DNA of 64,000 nt, taken from assembly GCA_003833135.1 (NCBI GenBank), contig QZLH01000165.1, positions 25,892-89,891 of the forward strand, in the 5' to 3' direction. The translations under genes and the position numbers were made by a program. Of this stretch, positions 1-12,075 are shown one piece after another; the stretch's first letter is position 1; each line of letters starts with the position of its first letter. The stretch is from Oehlia diaphana. Lineage: Eukaryota; Glomeromycota; Glomeromycetes; Glomerales; Glomeraceae. The notes below the pieces were generated by a model that had not been told where the DNA came from, made no database searches, and saw nothing but the letters and a program-made list of their open reading frames with translations.

Positions 1-636
1 AGCGACTGCAACATTGAACATGGTATTATAAAATAATACTCTTTTCCGTCTAATATATTTTGATGCATCCACAATATTGTACATTAAGTAATGCAATTCT
101 CTTGAAGTATCATAAACTAAAATAACTAAAAAATATCTTACAATTAATTATTTCAAAAATTATTGGTATACCCATATTTACAGCCAATTTACAGCTTACT
201 TTTATAATAATACAACTGCTAACGATATATAATAATCGCTACTTACGCCAACCAACCTTATTAATACCACCAAATTTGTGAAGGATAGACGGATAGTCTT
301 GTTCATTGTTTATTACAAAGATAGTTTTTGTGATGAACAACAAATAAGTATAAATAATTCATTGTAATATAAAAGTAAATAAAGTAATTGGTCCATTTTA
401 CATTAAAGTAGCACATTTTAGTTTTTAGATATAGAATGAATTATTACGGTTGCAGATCATCCCAATTCAATCATGACAGAATTCAATTACTGATTGGTTT
501 ATTGACTATTGTTATTGAAAATTATAAAAAAAAAAAATTAATTATCGATATTATAATTCTTTATTGTATATACAGTATAGCATATAGTATGTAAATCATC
601 CCTCTACAACAACCTCTAAAATTGAAGAATACCGAC
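1..636. other. Intergenic, no gene seen
   Basis: AT-rich sequence with short A and T runs. No reading frame with recognisable protein content and no structured RNA was seen on either strand. Confidence 0.5.
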
Positions 637-960
637 AATTATTTCACTGACAATCAATTTACCAACAGAGAGTTCACTGACTGGATCATTTTGCCGACAG
701 GATTATTTCACCTAAAAATCATTTCATCGAATTTTAAAGATCAACTTAATAATTATTATCACAAGGTTCTTTTTCTTTTTAGTGCTTTTTATTTAGTCTG
801 AACTTATGAAATTTCTATGATATAAAATACATTTTAAAGCACTTACTAAATACTTGTATAAAGTGGTTATTTTATTATGAAATGTTTTTTTGTAAAATTT
901 AGAACTTATCGGTGAAGTCAGCGAAATGATCCTATTGGTGAAATGACCATCGTTGAAACG
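637..960. repeat. Imperfect inverted-repeat element (MITE-like)
   Basis: The left part carries TTCACTGACTGGATCATTTT and repeated TTTCACC/ATCATTT blocks. The right part (about 905-955) carries the reverse complement, with CATTTCACCAATAGGATC and ATCATTTCGCTGAC when read on the minus strand. The middle is AT-rich with no coding signal. The arms are degenerate and internally repetitive, so the ends are approximate. A small plus-strand ORF that starts in the right arm (943) has no recognisable content and is probably chance. Confidence 0.4.
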
Positions 961-1470
961 ATTGTAGGTGATTTACGAATATTATTAAATTTTGCTGAAA
1001 ATTTAAATATTTCTTTGATTAAATCAAAGAATTTTTTTTTAAAAAAAGTGTGTATTACATTGTCAATAATAACACAATTTTTCTTGTTGCAAAATCACAT
1101 TGATTATGATTCATATACCTTACTTATATTTAATTATTTCAGCTTAACAGTTAATATTTTACATACATAATTTATTATCTAATATATCTTATTATTATAC
1201 ATATCCCACTCTCCTTACTTAAAAATTTAAAATTTTAATAGGTGCTGTCGAAATTCTTGAATTACGGCAGCATTTACGGTCGTCGGCGCTACGGTATATA
1301 TCAAAATTATTTAATATGTTGTAATCGTATTACCGAATAATTCAAAAATTTTACTGCATTCTTAAAATATTTATCATAAAAAATGAAATGAGTAAAAGGT
1401 ACATAGAAGAAAGGAAAAGAAGCAAAGAAAATTGAAAAAAATTAAGACGAGTTATAAATAATAATGCTTG

Positions 1471-2047
1471 TTATATATATAATTTTCCAGAGAATAAAAA
1501 GTCAACGACTATAATGTAGTTGAGCGTAAATGGATTCTGAGAAATTCCCAAAATTTCGGTTGAATTTTTTTTGTCGTTGTACTCAAGTTCAGCTGCAATC
1601 TATAAATGAAAATTAAATTAATATATAGTAAAAACAACTAGGAAAATTAAAATAATATATATTTACCAACTTTAACTCATCTTGTGATAATTTTTCTGAA
1701 TTAATTATTTCCTTTAAAAGAATTTTTATATCTTTAATTCTAAAAGATTTGCTTTTCAACCTGGCGGAATAATTTAAATAATCATCTTCGTTTATATACA
1801 TTATTTCCTTAAAGTTTATATAAGGTATCCACGGCAATTTTTTAATTTTTCTTTGTTTAGCAACTTCCAAGGATAATTCCTCGAAAAGATCAGATTGAAA
1901 GGAAGATACAGAAAAATTTTTTCTTAGTTTTAATTCAAGATTTCCATAATTTTTTTTAGTGTGGTTTCTCGTGATTAGAGGAGAGGTAGATGAATTTTTT
2001 CTTAGTTTTAATTTATTCCCAACATTTTTACTAGTGTAGTTTCCCAT
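1471..2047 (-). CDS. Truncated protein-kinase-like gene (N-lobe remnant), two exons
   Basis: Predicted exons are 2047-1667 and 1599-1471, giving 169 residues. The intron has donor GTAAATAT and acceptor TTTATAG and keeps phase 0. After a basic, serine-rich N-terminus with a repeated KLRKN motif, residues from about 72 read WIPYINFKEIMYI, the opening of the N-lobe in the expanded kinase family (compare WIPYDNLKDIKYL in the kinase at 48715). Exon 2 reads ILGISQNPFTLNYIIVVDF, like the YGITKNP..NYMLV strand before the hinge. No glycine-rich loop, lysine, HRD or DFG is present, and a stop follows soon after. It is therefore either a pseudogene remnant or a short kinase-like protein without catalysis. 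The start is the first ATG after an A/T-rich leader. Confidence 0.6.
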
Positions 2048-2194
2048 TATTATTGAAAATAATTTATTGTTTATTTTGTTTTATTTTATTTTATTTTATT
2101 TGTTATTTTTTTTTTTTTTAAAAAAAAAAAGAAATCGAGCTTTTTGTAGAATTTCAATATCCTTACTTTTTTAGCTTTTTTTTATCGATTGCCC

Positions 2195-2436
2195 GATTTG
2201 GAATTGGGCAAACTTCGGAGTTGATGCACCATGTTTGAACACCAAATTGGTGCCTCAATACCAAACTGGGATAAAATTTAAAAGTTTGGGTTATGTTGCA
2301 CCAGTGGTATTGGCCATAATTCCGAATCTGGAACAAGGGATAAAAGTTGGATATTAGTGATTCCAGCCTCAAATTTGACCATTGGTCATACTGAGTCACT
2401 GTTTATTCCAACTTCAAAATTGCCCAATTTCAAATT
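2195..2436. repeat. MITE-like inverted-repeat element, about 240 bp
   Basis: The left end contains GATTTGGAATTGGGCAAACT. The reverse complement of the right end reads AATTTGAAATTGGGCAATTT, so about 25 bp of imperfect terminal inverted repeat is visible. The interior has several CAAATTTG/CCAAACTGG-like blocks. A minus-strand ORF covering 2163-2399 is only a read-through of this element. Confidence 0.55.
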
Positions 2437-3033
2437 AAGATAATGATTATTACAGTTAAACTTTTAATTTAATAATGATAAATTTGAGTTTTTTAATAAT
2501 TTATTAAAAAGTATACTATGTGATATCATCGTGACTGGACCTTCACAGTAAATACTTTTAAGAAATTCATAGATCTCGAGAAGTTCGAACAAAAAATGGA
2601 TTAGATCATAAGTCGAGTCAAATGTGTTTCTTTCTAAAAAAAAAAAGTAACATTAATTATGTTCTCTGAAAGTAAAAACATAAAAACAAAGAAAAAATAG
2701 AACAAAGTTACCTTTGTTTGTTCAGGTAGTTTGTTTGTTAAGGTAATGTTTATTTATAATTTTATATTATTTTTGTAAGTTGCTATCACGGATTTAAATC
2801 CTTTAAAAGTTTTAGCTTGCAATTTCATAATTAGAATTTAATTTTAGCTCAATACAACTTTAAGCTTAATTTTATAATGATTGTTATTTATTTGAATTAT
2901 TAATTCGAGAATGTCATTGATAAATTTTTTTAGGAAATCAACTCAATAATGGTTAGAACAAATCAAAAGATTTTAGCCTACTTTATGATAAAAGAAACTA
3001 ATGCTAATTGATTAAACAATAGTTATTGCACGG
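2437..3033. other. Intergenic, no gene seen
   Basis: AT-rich. The only structure noticed is a local near-repeat of TTTGTTTGTT blocks near 2705-2745. No coding evidence. Confidence 0.5.
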
Positions 3034-3094
3034 GGGCGTTATGCTTTAATAAATGTATATATGTGGCACTTCGTGCCACGTTACCATAACGCCC
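3034..3094. repeat. Small nested palindrome
   Basis: Outer arms GGGCGTTATG (3034-3043) and CATAACGCCC (3085-3094) enclose a perfect inner hairpin GTGGCACTTCGTGCCAC (3063-3079). The GC-rich arms stand out in AT-rich surroundings. It could be a minimal foldback element or a structured transcript end; function unknown. Confidence 0.65.
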
Positions 3095-4104
3095 TATCGA
3101 AGTTTATAAGTAGGAAATATTATAAAACTTGGACATTTTGAGCATACTAAATAAATATATGGAATTGTCAATATAAAAAAAATAATGATCAATATAAAGT
3201 TTTCGTATTATATTCTTTTCCATATTAGTAAATATCTGATATTGATTAAGAATGAAAAAGTGATATTAACTTCTTTCACTTAAACCTTTAATGCTATTTA
3301 TTAATCGTGACTCAAGAAGCTGGTCTTGGCAAATTGTTGCACAAAGTTATATCACACATCTTACCTTTTACCTCGCGCTTAAACAATGATTATAATGTGA
3401 TATAATACTTTTAATCAAATTTAACCGGTAGATTTTACTAATGATAAAAATAATTACATACTTGCACATAATAAATTATTACTAAATCTAAGAATTCATT
3501 TCCCAACGGCAATTACAGCTTCTAATTATTTGAAAGATATTGAATATATTATAATTTAGGACGTTTGGAAGTTCAAGTGATGTATTGGAAGATCAGGTGA
3601 TTAATTGCATCAGTTTGGTAAACAAGAGTTAATTATCTAATCATTATATAATAATTTATTAAACTAAAATGGTTTAGTAAAATCTTAAATTGACTACCGG
3701 TTTTACTGGTTTTCTGTTTTAGGACTGCATACAATTGCAGACCGGAGTAACTGGATTACAATTTTTAAACCGTTTTTGGAATAAAAATTGAATTATTCGT
3801 TACTTTATGGCCATAAACAACTTCATGATACAAAGCACGGAGACATACTGTAATAAATAATTATATCATGAACACTCTTACGAACACTCAAATTTCAAAT
3901 AATGTCGGATTCACGAATTAAGTTATAATTATAGACGTTATTAGTCATGTGATCTTATTAGTCACGTGCATATTGGATGACATTCACTAACCGCAACTAA
4001 AATTTTCTGAACAATAAAGTGTGGTTTCAAATGAGTAGTAACATATAATCAAAATTTATATAACTTATGAATTGCCAGTCTCCTTATACAAACCGGTTTA
4101 AACA
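3095..4104. other. Intergenic, ACCGGTTT-rich
   Basis: No gene seen. Around 3690-3780 there are repeated CCGG/ACTGG blocks (for example ACCGGTTTTACTGG) resembling those flanking the element at 4105-4289. An older, larger repeat may therefore surround that element. Confidence 0.4.
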
Positions 4105-4289
4105 TTTACAGCTGATTTCATAATATACGGGACATAACCGAGATACATTCAGCAAAACTCGGTAGGTTCGGACTAACTGGTCCGAGCGCACAGTGGAGTA
4201 GTATTCTGAGTTATACCGAATCTTACCGAGTTTCCTCAGCATGGAGTAAAAATGATGGGTGTCCCGTATATTATGAAATCAGCTGTAAA
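4105..4289. repeat. MITE with about 30-bp near-perfect TIRs
   Basis: The left arm begins TTTACAGCTGATTTCATAAT, continuing to about 4134. The right arm (about 4260-4289) is its reverse complement and ends CAGCTGTAAA. The 185-bp element has a non-coding interior, with secondary imperfect inversion of ACTCGGTA/TACCGAGT blocks. The flanks on both sides contain AAACCGGTTT, so the insertion site lies inside another repeat. Confidence 0.8.
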
Positions 4290-5051
4290 CCGGTTTTACT
4301 TTAGAAACCGGTCACCGGATTTTCCATATGATCAAAAATTATACATATAAACAGCCATCACTTCAGTAGTTGAACTGACAAAAATTTAAATGTTCCTTAA
4401 AATGTGTAAGCTTATATCAAAAAATCAGGTACAGTACTTGAAAATTGTCATTGAAGTTTGGAAGAGCTACGAGAGCTACCGGTTCCAAAGGCGTAAGGAA
4501 TATTTTTATCCTTCTATAATATAATGCAACTATTATTTCTCTGTGAATAGATGCGTATTTGATAAAATTAAAATCAAATAAATATGGCTGAAAAAAAAAG
4601 GTTAATAACTAAGATAGGAAAAATAAATGGTAGTAAAGATAATGTAATTTTTTAAATTTATTAAACCACTTGAAGTAGACATAGTGTATATATTAAAATA
4701 TTTTCCACAAGAACATAAAAATATGCGTTTCGCTTATATTAAACAACCCAATGAGATATATTTCTGCAAATGATTATACAATTTGCAAGTATTCATTAGG
4801 CCTGCTGTTCATTCTGATCGTTCAGGTTTTTTGATCGAAAATCCATTAACCAATCCTATCATGTGATCAAAATCAAAATTGAGTACTTTGATCGTTGGTC
4901 TTCTTATTTTTTCGTATAATAAAATATTTTTCTTTTTTAAAAATGGCAAATAAGCAATACCATAAAGGTATATTAAACTTTTTGAGGGCGCGTATTTAAA
5001 ACTTACTAGACATCAGACACGTTAAAAAAAGTGATCAAAATGATACCAAAA
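4290..5051. other. Intergenic, no gene seen
   Basis: AT-rich with short homopolymers. No supported feature. Confidence 0.45.
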
Positions 5052-5375
5052 TAGCCTGTTCATTTCCGGTCGGTTGCATTATTCGGTCGGATTTTGTTGT
5101 ACAAAAATTATCCAATAAAATTTTTTTATTTTCGATCGCAAATTGAACTGCTTTAGATTGAAATTTAGTTCGAACTCCTTATATTAATATATATTTTTTT
5201 CTTAAATGTCACGTAAACAGAAATTATTGGTTATTTTTTGGCGTTCGACCAAAAAAACCAAAAAACCCCCAAAAAATTGGGCAGAAAATGGTTGCGTTGT
5301 ACAAACTGATCAGCCCAATAAAAATTAACTTAAATCTGACCGAAAAATGCGGCCGACTGGAAATGAACAGGGCTA
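5052..5375. mobile_element. MITE family 1, copy 1 (324 bp)
   Basis: The ends are near-mirror: TAGCCTGTTCATTTCC at the left, and the reverse complement of the right end is TAGCCCTGTTCATTTCC, followed by a GGTCGG/AGTCGG block. A TA dinucleotide borders both sides, as expected for Tc1/mariner-type MITEs. A second copy lies at 53516-53841 in the opposite orientation and matches along nearly its whole length, including GTTCGAACTCC and TTTTTGGTCGAACGCC-like blocks. There is no transposase inside. Confidence 0.85.
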
Positions 5376-5565
5376 ATTTGTTGTTCGGAAAGTTCGGGTC
5401 GTTGATCAGGTCACACAATTCCACCAGCCAATAATTATCAAAATCCCGAACGATCAGAATATTAGTATTATTTATTTCATGGAGAGTTGGAAATAATAGG
5501 GAAAAAACCCTAATGTTCCCCTTCTCATGAAATAAATGTGTAATCCCCTGGAGCGTGTCACTCAT
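5376..5565 (-). pseudogene. Short reading frame cut by MITE insertion
   Basis: A minus-strand frame opens with ATG at 5565 and encodes about 63 residues (MSDTLQGITHLFHEKG...) before it enters the right end of the MITE at 5375. From there the translation is just MITE sequence to a stop at 5224. The unique part has a balanced composition and does not look like low-complexity noise, but I do not recognise a family. The simplest reading is a small gene, or the 5' part of one, disrupted at its 3' side by the MITE. Chance cannot be ruled out. Confidence 0.3.
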
Positions 5566-5974
5566 TAAATATTAACTATTTTAACTATTTTAAACTAAAA
5601 TTAGTAAATTCCAGGCTATCTATATGAGGCCGGGAAATAATTAAACGAAGATCCCCGGTCATTTATAAACTCAGCTAATCACTCGCAATTTTTAAAATTA
5701 ATATGAAGGTGATCATGAGTGAAACTTAGTGCGACAGGGGATTATTTATTTTATTTTCTATTAACAATTGGAAAATTAATATTAAACAAACAATAAATAA
5801 TAATACTTTAATGACTTTGGCAGATTCTCAGCAGTTACTTTACGATTATTTCAAATTGTTCAATGTTTTACAGAAAATTTAACCATCGGGTCAGGTAGTT
5901 GGTAAAATACAATTTAACATTAACAGATATATTTAATGAATAACCTGATTGATATAAGTAATAGTTATTTCGAT
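5376..5974. other. Intergenic apart from the cut reading frame
   Basis: Nothing else is supported on either strand between the MITE and the LINE relic. Confidence 0.4.
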
Positions 5975-8199
5975 TGCAGCATCAAAGAAGAAAGAAAGGA
6001 ATAATGTTTTTTATCACAATTGATAGAAAGGGATAATGTTCATCTAATGAAATGGAAACATTTTATAATAGAGAAAGGGTTAAATTTAAAAGGTAAAATA
6101 CCAGGATGGTCTAAAAAAATAGAAAGAGAAGTAGTTGAGGATCAAGTGACGAGAAAAGTTAAAGATAAGTATTTATGTGGAAAGAAAAATTTAAAAGAAA
6201 TACATTTGAAGTTATTCGACGAAGACGAAAAAATAAACAAAATGAAATAATTTCTTGGAATAATGATCAAGGAATGCTAATTTTTGGGGTATATAAAAAG
6301 AAGTCAAGAAGTAAAACATTTAAACGATTAGGATATCATATGGTTTTTAACAATGATATACTAGATCTTGATAACTAGTGAAATGTAGAGGATGCGAAAA
6401 GAACGTAAGTAAGAAAAATAGTAAAGAAGACGATAATGGTTTTAGTTTAATTTATCTAAATAATCAAGATAGTAGGATCATTATAAAAAAAAAGAATAAA
6501 AGGACAGATTGTTAAACCTTTTGAGTCCTTAAGGAATATTATTAAAAAAAATGAAATAATTAGAGAATATGTGAAACAAGACATAAATGACGAATTTTAT
6601 AATTAGAGAATTGATTTGATAGATAAATAAATAGAGACCGATGAAAATTTTATAAATTTTTTGAAGAATAGTTTAATAAAAGAGGAAAGGCAGAGAGCGA
6701 GAAGAGGAGAAATTTTTATAATGATAGAGAATTTAAAATTACGGACAAGGATAGAGGTAAATGGTAAAAGGAGTTATGAACATATATATTAAGAATTTTA
6801 ATTAGAAAAAATATTAATAGTGATAAAGAGGAACTTATATTTAGTGTTAAATATGAAGACAAGAAAGAAAATGAGTTTAAAGTGATTTTGAGAGGGGTTA
6901 TTTTAGGAATATTATAGAAAGTGACGTAGGATTAGGGGTTAATAGTTATGTTTCTAAATTAATAGATAATTTTATAAGGAATAGTAATAGAAGGAAATTG
7001 GATGAGGATTTATATTTGGAGTTAAGTTTTTTTGAGAAATACATGGGAAAAAATAAGATTAAATTTATAGAAGTAGACTTTTCATTATTATCTAGTTTAG
7101 ACAAAAGGAATTAATTAACGAAAAATCTTTGAATGATCATAAGATGTTTAGAATGAAATATGTAGATGAGGCAATGTCTTTTGATAAATTTAATTTATTT
7201 GGAAAAAAATTTTAATTCCTGGAGGGCTTGGAGCGTGGCGTAAAAAATGTTCTGAACTGATTAATTTGGAAAAATGAAATGCTTAATAGTAGTAAGGTGG
7301 AAGATCTTTTTTTTTATTTGGAATACAGTTTATTAGTAGTCGAAATAATTATACTTCATGGGAAATTGATAAAGATTATGAATGGGACCGTTCTTATAAA
7401 GCTTAAAATTTTTTAAAGGAGTTATCGACGTACGAGATTTTATTTAAAAGAGAAAGATAGAAACAGATCAATGTATTAGATGTAAGAATGGAGTTGAAAA
7501 TTGGGAACATATATTGATCTGTGAAAAGAACAAGTCATCGATTAAAGAAGTATTAGAACGTTCGGTTGCTGATTTTGAAGAACGTTTATTGATTGAAGAA
7601 AAGCCATGAAAATTAAGTTATTATAGAATATAAATTTTATTTTTTTTAAGATTATATATGAAAAATCAGAAATTTTAGTTGAGAAAGAAAATTTTGGGAA
7701 TTGATCAGAAGAGTTTACAATTGTAAACTTGGTAATGTATCAAAAGACAAAGATGAAAATGATTAAGGAGCTTTGGATTTTTTGTTTTAATGAGTTAAAG
7801 AAGGAATTTTTGGATCAAAAGGTGTAATGAAGTTAACGAGATAGAACAGAATTTAGGTATTAAAAAGGCTGATAAAAGAATTAGAAAACTTAACGATAAT
7901 AAAAGAAAAAAATTAAAAATCAATGAAAAATACAAAAATAGAGAAAATAATATTAAATTAGTAACAAATGATAAAATTATTGGTAGGTTCACAGAAGGAA
8001 AAGATACAAAAAGTTGGAATTTAACTATGAAATTAGTATACAATAGTTCTGATTTTAGAATAGATTAGATAGCTAGTAATAGATAGATATTTTTCGAATA
8101 CTTTAGTTATATAGGGGTAAATTAATTTCTTAGTTTACTTTCTAAGTGTTTTAACATTTAAGTAATCTTTTCTAAAATATGATTAATAAATAAATAAAC
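5975..8199 (+). mobile_element. Decayed LINE-type retrotransposon (3' part)
   Basis: Broken plus-strand coding sequence runs for about 2 kb with many frameshifts and stops. Recognisable pieces include, at 6020-6240, MKWKHFIIEKGL and KIPGWSKKIEREVV. Near 6240-6380 is ISWNNDQGMLIFGVYKK. Near 7460-7560 is a zinc-knuckle-like CIRCKNGVENWEHILICE (Cx2C...Hx4C), typical of the C-terminus of LINE polyproteins in these genomes. The end near 8170-8199 carries ATTAATAAATAAATAAA, resembling a LINE tail. No intact reverse transcriptase core (YxDD) was found, so this is a dead, probably 5'-truncated copy. Family assignment rests on motif style, not on a search. Confidence 0.65.
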
Positions 8200-8222
8200 G
8201 CGTTACTAATTTTTAAATATTT

Positions 8223-8282
8223 ATTTCACGGGGAGTCATGAATATCAATGATTAATCATGATATTTATGAGACACGTGAAAT
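8223..8282. repeat. 60-bp palindromic element
   Basis: ATTTCACG (8223) and CGTGAAAT (ending 8282) flank an inner near-palindrome, CATGAATATCAATGATTAAT followed by CATGATATTTATG. It sits immediately after the tail of the LINE relic. Function unknown; it may be a foldback element. Confidence 0.55.
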
Positions 8283-8932
8283 AACTCTTTTATCTCATGG
8301 GGAGTGTGGAGAGTGGGGACTAGCATTCAGTGATGGGAAATAAATAAACTATAAAAACACGTGAGCATGAAAAATATCATCAGAGAAATTACAGGCATGA
8401 ATATATCATCAAAATAATCACTGGCAACCAATCAGTAATCATGAGATAAAATTTATTTTACATTGACTTGAGAATTAAATAAATACTATACTATATATAA
8501 TCCATGTAAGATAAATGGATTATTAGTTTTAACTATAAATCTTATTATAGATCGGTTAGAGTATTGCAACTTTACAATGTCACATTTATCCAAGATAAGT
8601 TTATTATTCACTAAACTATTGATATTTTAGGGGTTGGAGGGTTAGCAAAAATTTTACGTTACACTTAATAAAAGAGATCTGATTTTGTAATTCACTATAT
8701 CTTAAATGGGGGTGCATATATTACGCAAAGGCTCTTAGTTATCCATCAATTTTTTTTTTTTTTTGGTCTATCGAGTTGAACATTATGTATTTGTATCAAT
8801 ATACAGTATAGTAATCTTAAATAATATCAGATATGACATAATTTATAATTCCAATATAAGAAATGGCTTTATCACGTTCTTTTTTACTAAGTGCTTTATC
8901 TGAAAAAATTATGCAAGGTTAACATACTATTC
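8283..8932. other. Intergenic (3' side of the ATPase-like gene)
   Basis: AT-rich. No further gene, structured RNA or repeat with clear ends was seen. Confidence 0.45.
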
Positions 8933-10907
8933 TTATTTGGTAACTAAATTCTCCTTTAAATTATCGCAATAAACCTTTCTACTAATTAAACGATACAAAC
9001 CAATTTTTAAAACAATAAAGAAACATCTCAAAGATTCATCTTCTTGTTTCTCCAATAATTCTAAATACTTTTTGCTTTGCTTTTTAATCTTCCATTCTAA
9101 CAGCTCACCAACTGTCTTTAGGCTTGGTTGATTTGGATCATTAATTTCAAGTTTTAAAATTTCTTCTTCGGATTTTTCTAACAATGACGATGATATTTTA
9201 GTTGTTTCCTCCGTATTTCCTTGAATTTCATTTAGTTTAATACATTCCATTTTAATATTATCACATTCAATTGCTATTCTTTTGCCTGTACTCATCTTTA
9301 TCAAATCAATTATTTTCTCATCCACATTATAATTCACCCAAAATTCTGGTTTAATATCTGCATAAAAAGTAAAAATCAAACTATCTATAAAAGCTTGTAT
9401 TAAAGCCTCTTCATTTGGATCATTATTCTTTAATAATTTATGCAATGTTTTTTCTACAAATTGACAGAGTGGCTCAATATCATATTTTCCTTCCAAAATT
9501 TGTAAGCATTTAGTTATTGACATTAAATCCTTTTCTTTCCAATCATAATTCTCAATTGCATTTTTAATAAACTTCTTTTTGACATCATTATTAGGAATTT
9601 GAAACTTGTATTGTAATGAATTGGATTGATATGTAAGAGCACCATTATAATACATAAATGATAATAATGAATTTCGATCAGTTGCCAACTTGTTAATATT
9701 AGTATGGTCAAATTGTTGTTTTATATCTTCAGATTCAAGTTGATTTGATGCTTCCATAAAGATGGATTTGCCAAGAGGATTATTAACAATCAAATCTGAT
9801 GCTTTTGTAGAAAATAATGAATGTGGATCAGAAGGAAAATCAAGAAGTGCTTTAATAATAACTGAAGTATCCTGATTATTATAAAAAGCCTCATCTATAA
9901 ATTTCATCTGTTCCATTATTTTCTTAAAATAATACAAAACCCAAGCAGGGTTGAAGATACCTTCAATCTGATAGCGATGAAAATAATACCCATAAGCTTC
10001 CTTTTTTAACCATTTCATTATTCCTTCCTTAACATCAGTTGACAAATCATATTCAAGAGCATTATTTAAAAGGAATTCAATTTCTGATTCCTTAAATCCA
10101 TACAGGTCCCAAAATTTTATTTTTTGCGTCAAATTAATCAAATTGCTAAAATTAGCAGTACCAATAGGAATTACACCAGTTTGGAAAACACGAACTAATC
10201 CTTTATCACAATTGTTTTTTAAAATACTGTAAAATTGTTTAAGATCTTGATCATTGGAATGTTCATTCACAGTAGCATCATAATTATCAATAAAAATATA
10301 AGGCTAAATATACGAAAAAATATTAGTTTTATATCATTTTTTTTAAAGAGGGGTAATGATTGAACAAATGTCAAAATACCTTTCTATTCAATAAATCTGA
10401 AAAATTCTCAAATAAGCTTTTATAATACATATAATCAAAGCAATATTTTTTGTTAAATCTTAAAATATTTGAATGCCAAAATTTATAAAATGTTTCTGTA
10501 CTATTATAAAATTCAGAAAAATTGAGATTAAGGACATATAATGATGATGCTAATGGAGTGGGATTTTTGCCAATGTATAAATCACCAAATAACCGTTTAA
10601 AATTTTCTCCCTGATTATTTTTATCATAATAAGAGGACAAAGTGGAGAGAAATAATGATTTTCCAAAACAATGGGGGCGTAGAGAAAGAATAGCAGGAGA
10701 ATTAAGATTCTCTATTTCGGAAATAAAATGGGTCTTATCCAAATAATATCCACCATTTTGTCTTAAATCAACAAATGAACCTGTTGGAAATATTTTAAGA
10801 GGTTTTGAAGGTGATGCATTTGACAAAAACCGAGGAAAATAATGATGATGCTTAAAATGAAAAGGAAGAGGTTGAAAAACTTTATTGAAAAGCATCATTC
10901 TTGTCAC
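8933..10907 (-). CDS. AAA-ATPase-like / PD-(D/E)XK nuclease-type protein, two exons
   Basis: Exons are 10907-10380 and 10303-8933 (intron GTATTTTG...TTTAG, phase 0), giving 632 residues. Residues 35-90 match the AAA-ATPase-like family: a PTGSFVDLR lead-in, YYLDKTHFI, then the Walker-A-like RPHCFGKSLFLSTL (77-90). The family's usual RPRRFGKS is changed, but GKS is kept. Exon 2 opens with FIDNYDATVN, the Walker-B-like block (usually D-E-Y-D). GFKESEIEFLL follows, the conserved helix after the ATPase core. The C-terminus ends FIVLKIGLYRLISRK, resembling the last strand and helix of the nuclease-like domain; its catalytic residues are not obvious. The first 30 residues are rich in F, H, P and R with few acids, so a mitochondrial presequence is possible. 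Related proteins have been discussed as mobile or effector-like; the role here is unknown. A degraded relative lies at 17289-17475. Confidence 0.8.
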
Positions 10908-11411
10908 CTAATTAATTTTTTCAAAATTTATTTAGGTTAAAGAAGAAAAAATTTTTTGTGCAATGATGGCGATACTTAAATTAGAAATTTATAGATTGTG
11001 TACCACCACATATGTGATACAAGCCATTTGTCCTGTAACATCATCAATTTAAACATTTATAATACTATTGAAGTCAATTGATATGTATGCACAACGGTCT
11101 ATTTAATTGATCAATAAAAATAGTGAAATATAAAAGTTGATTTATGAGGATTGGATTGAATTTTAAAAGCAGGAAATAATAGTTTCTTTGATGACTAGAG
11201 CAAATAATCAATAAAGTTGCTTTAATTATTAATTTCTAGAAATTCTAAAATATTGATGTAATTTTTTCATATCCTAAAGATATTAATCTATGATTCTATC
11301 AAGTTAAGTTACAGTCTGCTTATTATGCAACAAAATGATCTAAGACAGAAATCATTATTTATTTTTATTTATTTTTAGAAATCACATAATAATTAAAGAA
11401 TTTTTCTTGAT
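10908..11411. other. Upstream region of the ATPase-like gene
   Basis: AT-rich. It presumably contains the promoter of the minus-strand gene starting at 10907. No specific element could be supported. Confidence 0.4.
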
Positions 11412-11520
11412 GTGATGATCACCGGTGACTGAAATTATGATGATCGACCAGTATTAAAAAAATATAGTGCCGCTAAAAATTGATAATTCTGGCCAACGGT
11501 GATGATCACCCCGGTGATTT
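11412..11520. repeat. Degenerate inverted repeat with GTGATGATCACC ends
   Basis: The left arm GTGATGATCACCGGTGACTG faces a right arm containing ACGGTGATGATCACC and GGTGATTTGA. AATTAT and TGGCC blocks are also mirrored. The tips resemble those of the larger element starting at 12076, suggesting a related non-autonomous element. Confidence 0.45.
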
Positions 11521-12075
11521 GAAGTAAAAAACATGATTAAATTATTAATTTTAACAGTTTTTCAAAATATCAAAAAAAAAAAAAAAAAAATTGATGCTTT
11601 GTAATATATTATTTATAGCTATTTAGAGACCAATGACACTGGAAAGTAATAACAATCCGTCTAAATTATTTGTGATATTGTCACAATGTCACATGGTATT
11701 TAAATTTATAACAAATGAAAATGCTATTAAATATCTGCATTTATAATTGTTTTTACATTTTCCCCTCATTCTAGACTGATTAATAAATAAACAAAAAATG
11801 TTTATTATTAGAATATTATAATATCGGAAATTTGTACCATTTTTTAATGATTTTTCGTAAAATATTCAATAAAACAAAGTAAGAATTATAAATTATTATA
11901 ATATTGCATACAGTACATAATCAAACCGTGAATTAAAAACATATCAAAAGGAAATCTATTCCTTTTGCAAGTATTTCTATCTTATAATATTTATAAATAA
12001 ATTCATTAACATCAAAAAATTAAGATGTACATATATGAAAATACTTTCTCTATTAGTTTGCTATTTATCACCGGC
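11521..12075. other. Intergenic, no gene seen
   Basis: AT-rich, with an A run near 11572-11590. No coding evidence. Confidence 0.45.

Noticed and set aside
2163..2399. 78-residue minus ORF
   Set aside because: Lies within the inverted-repeat element at 2195-2436.
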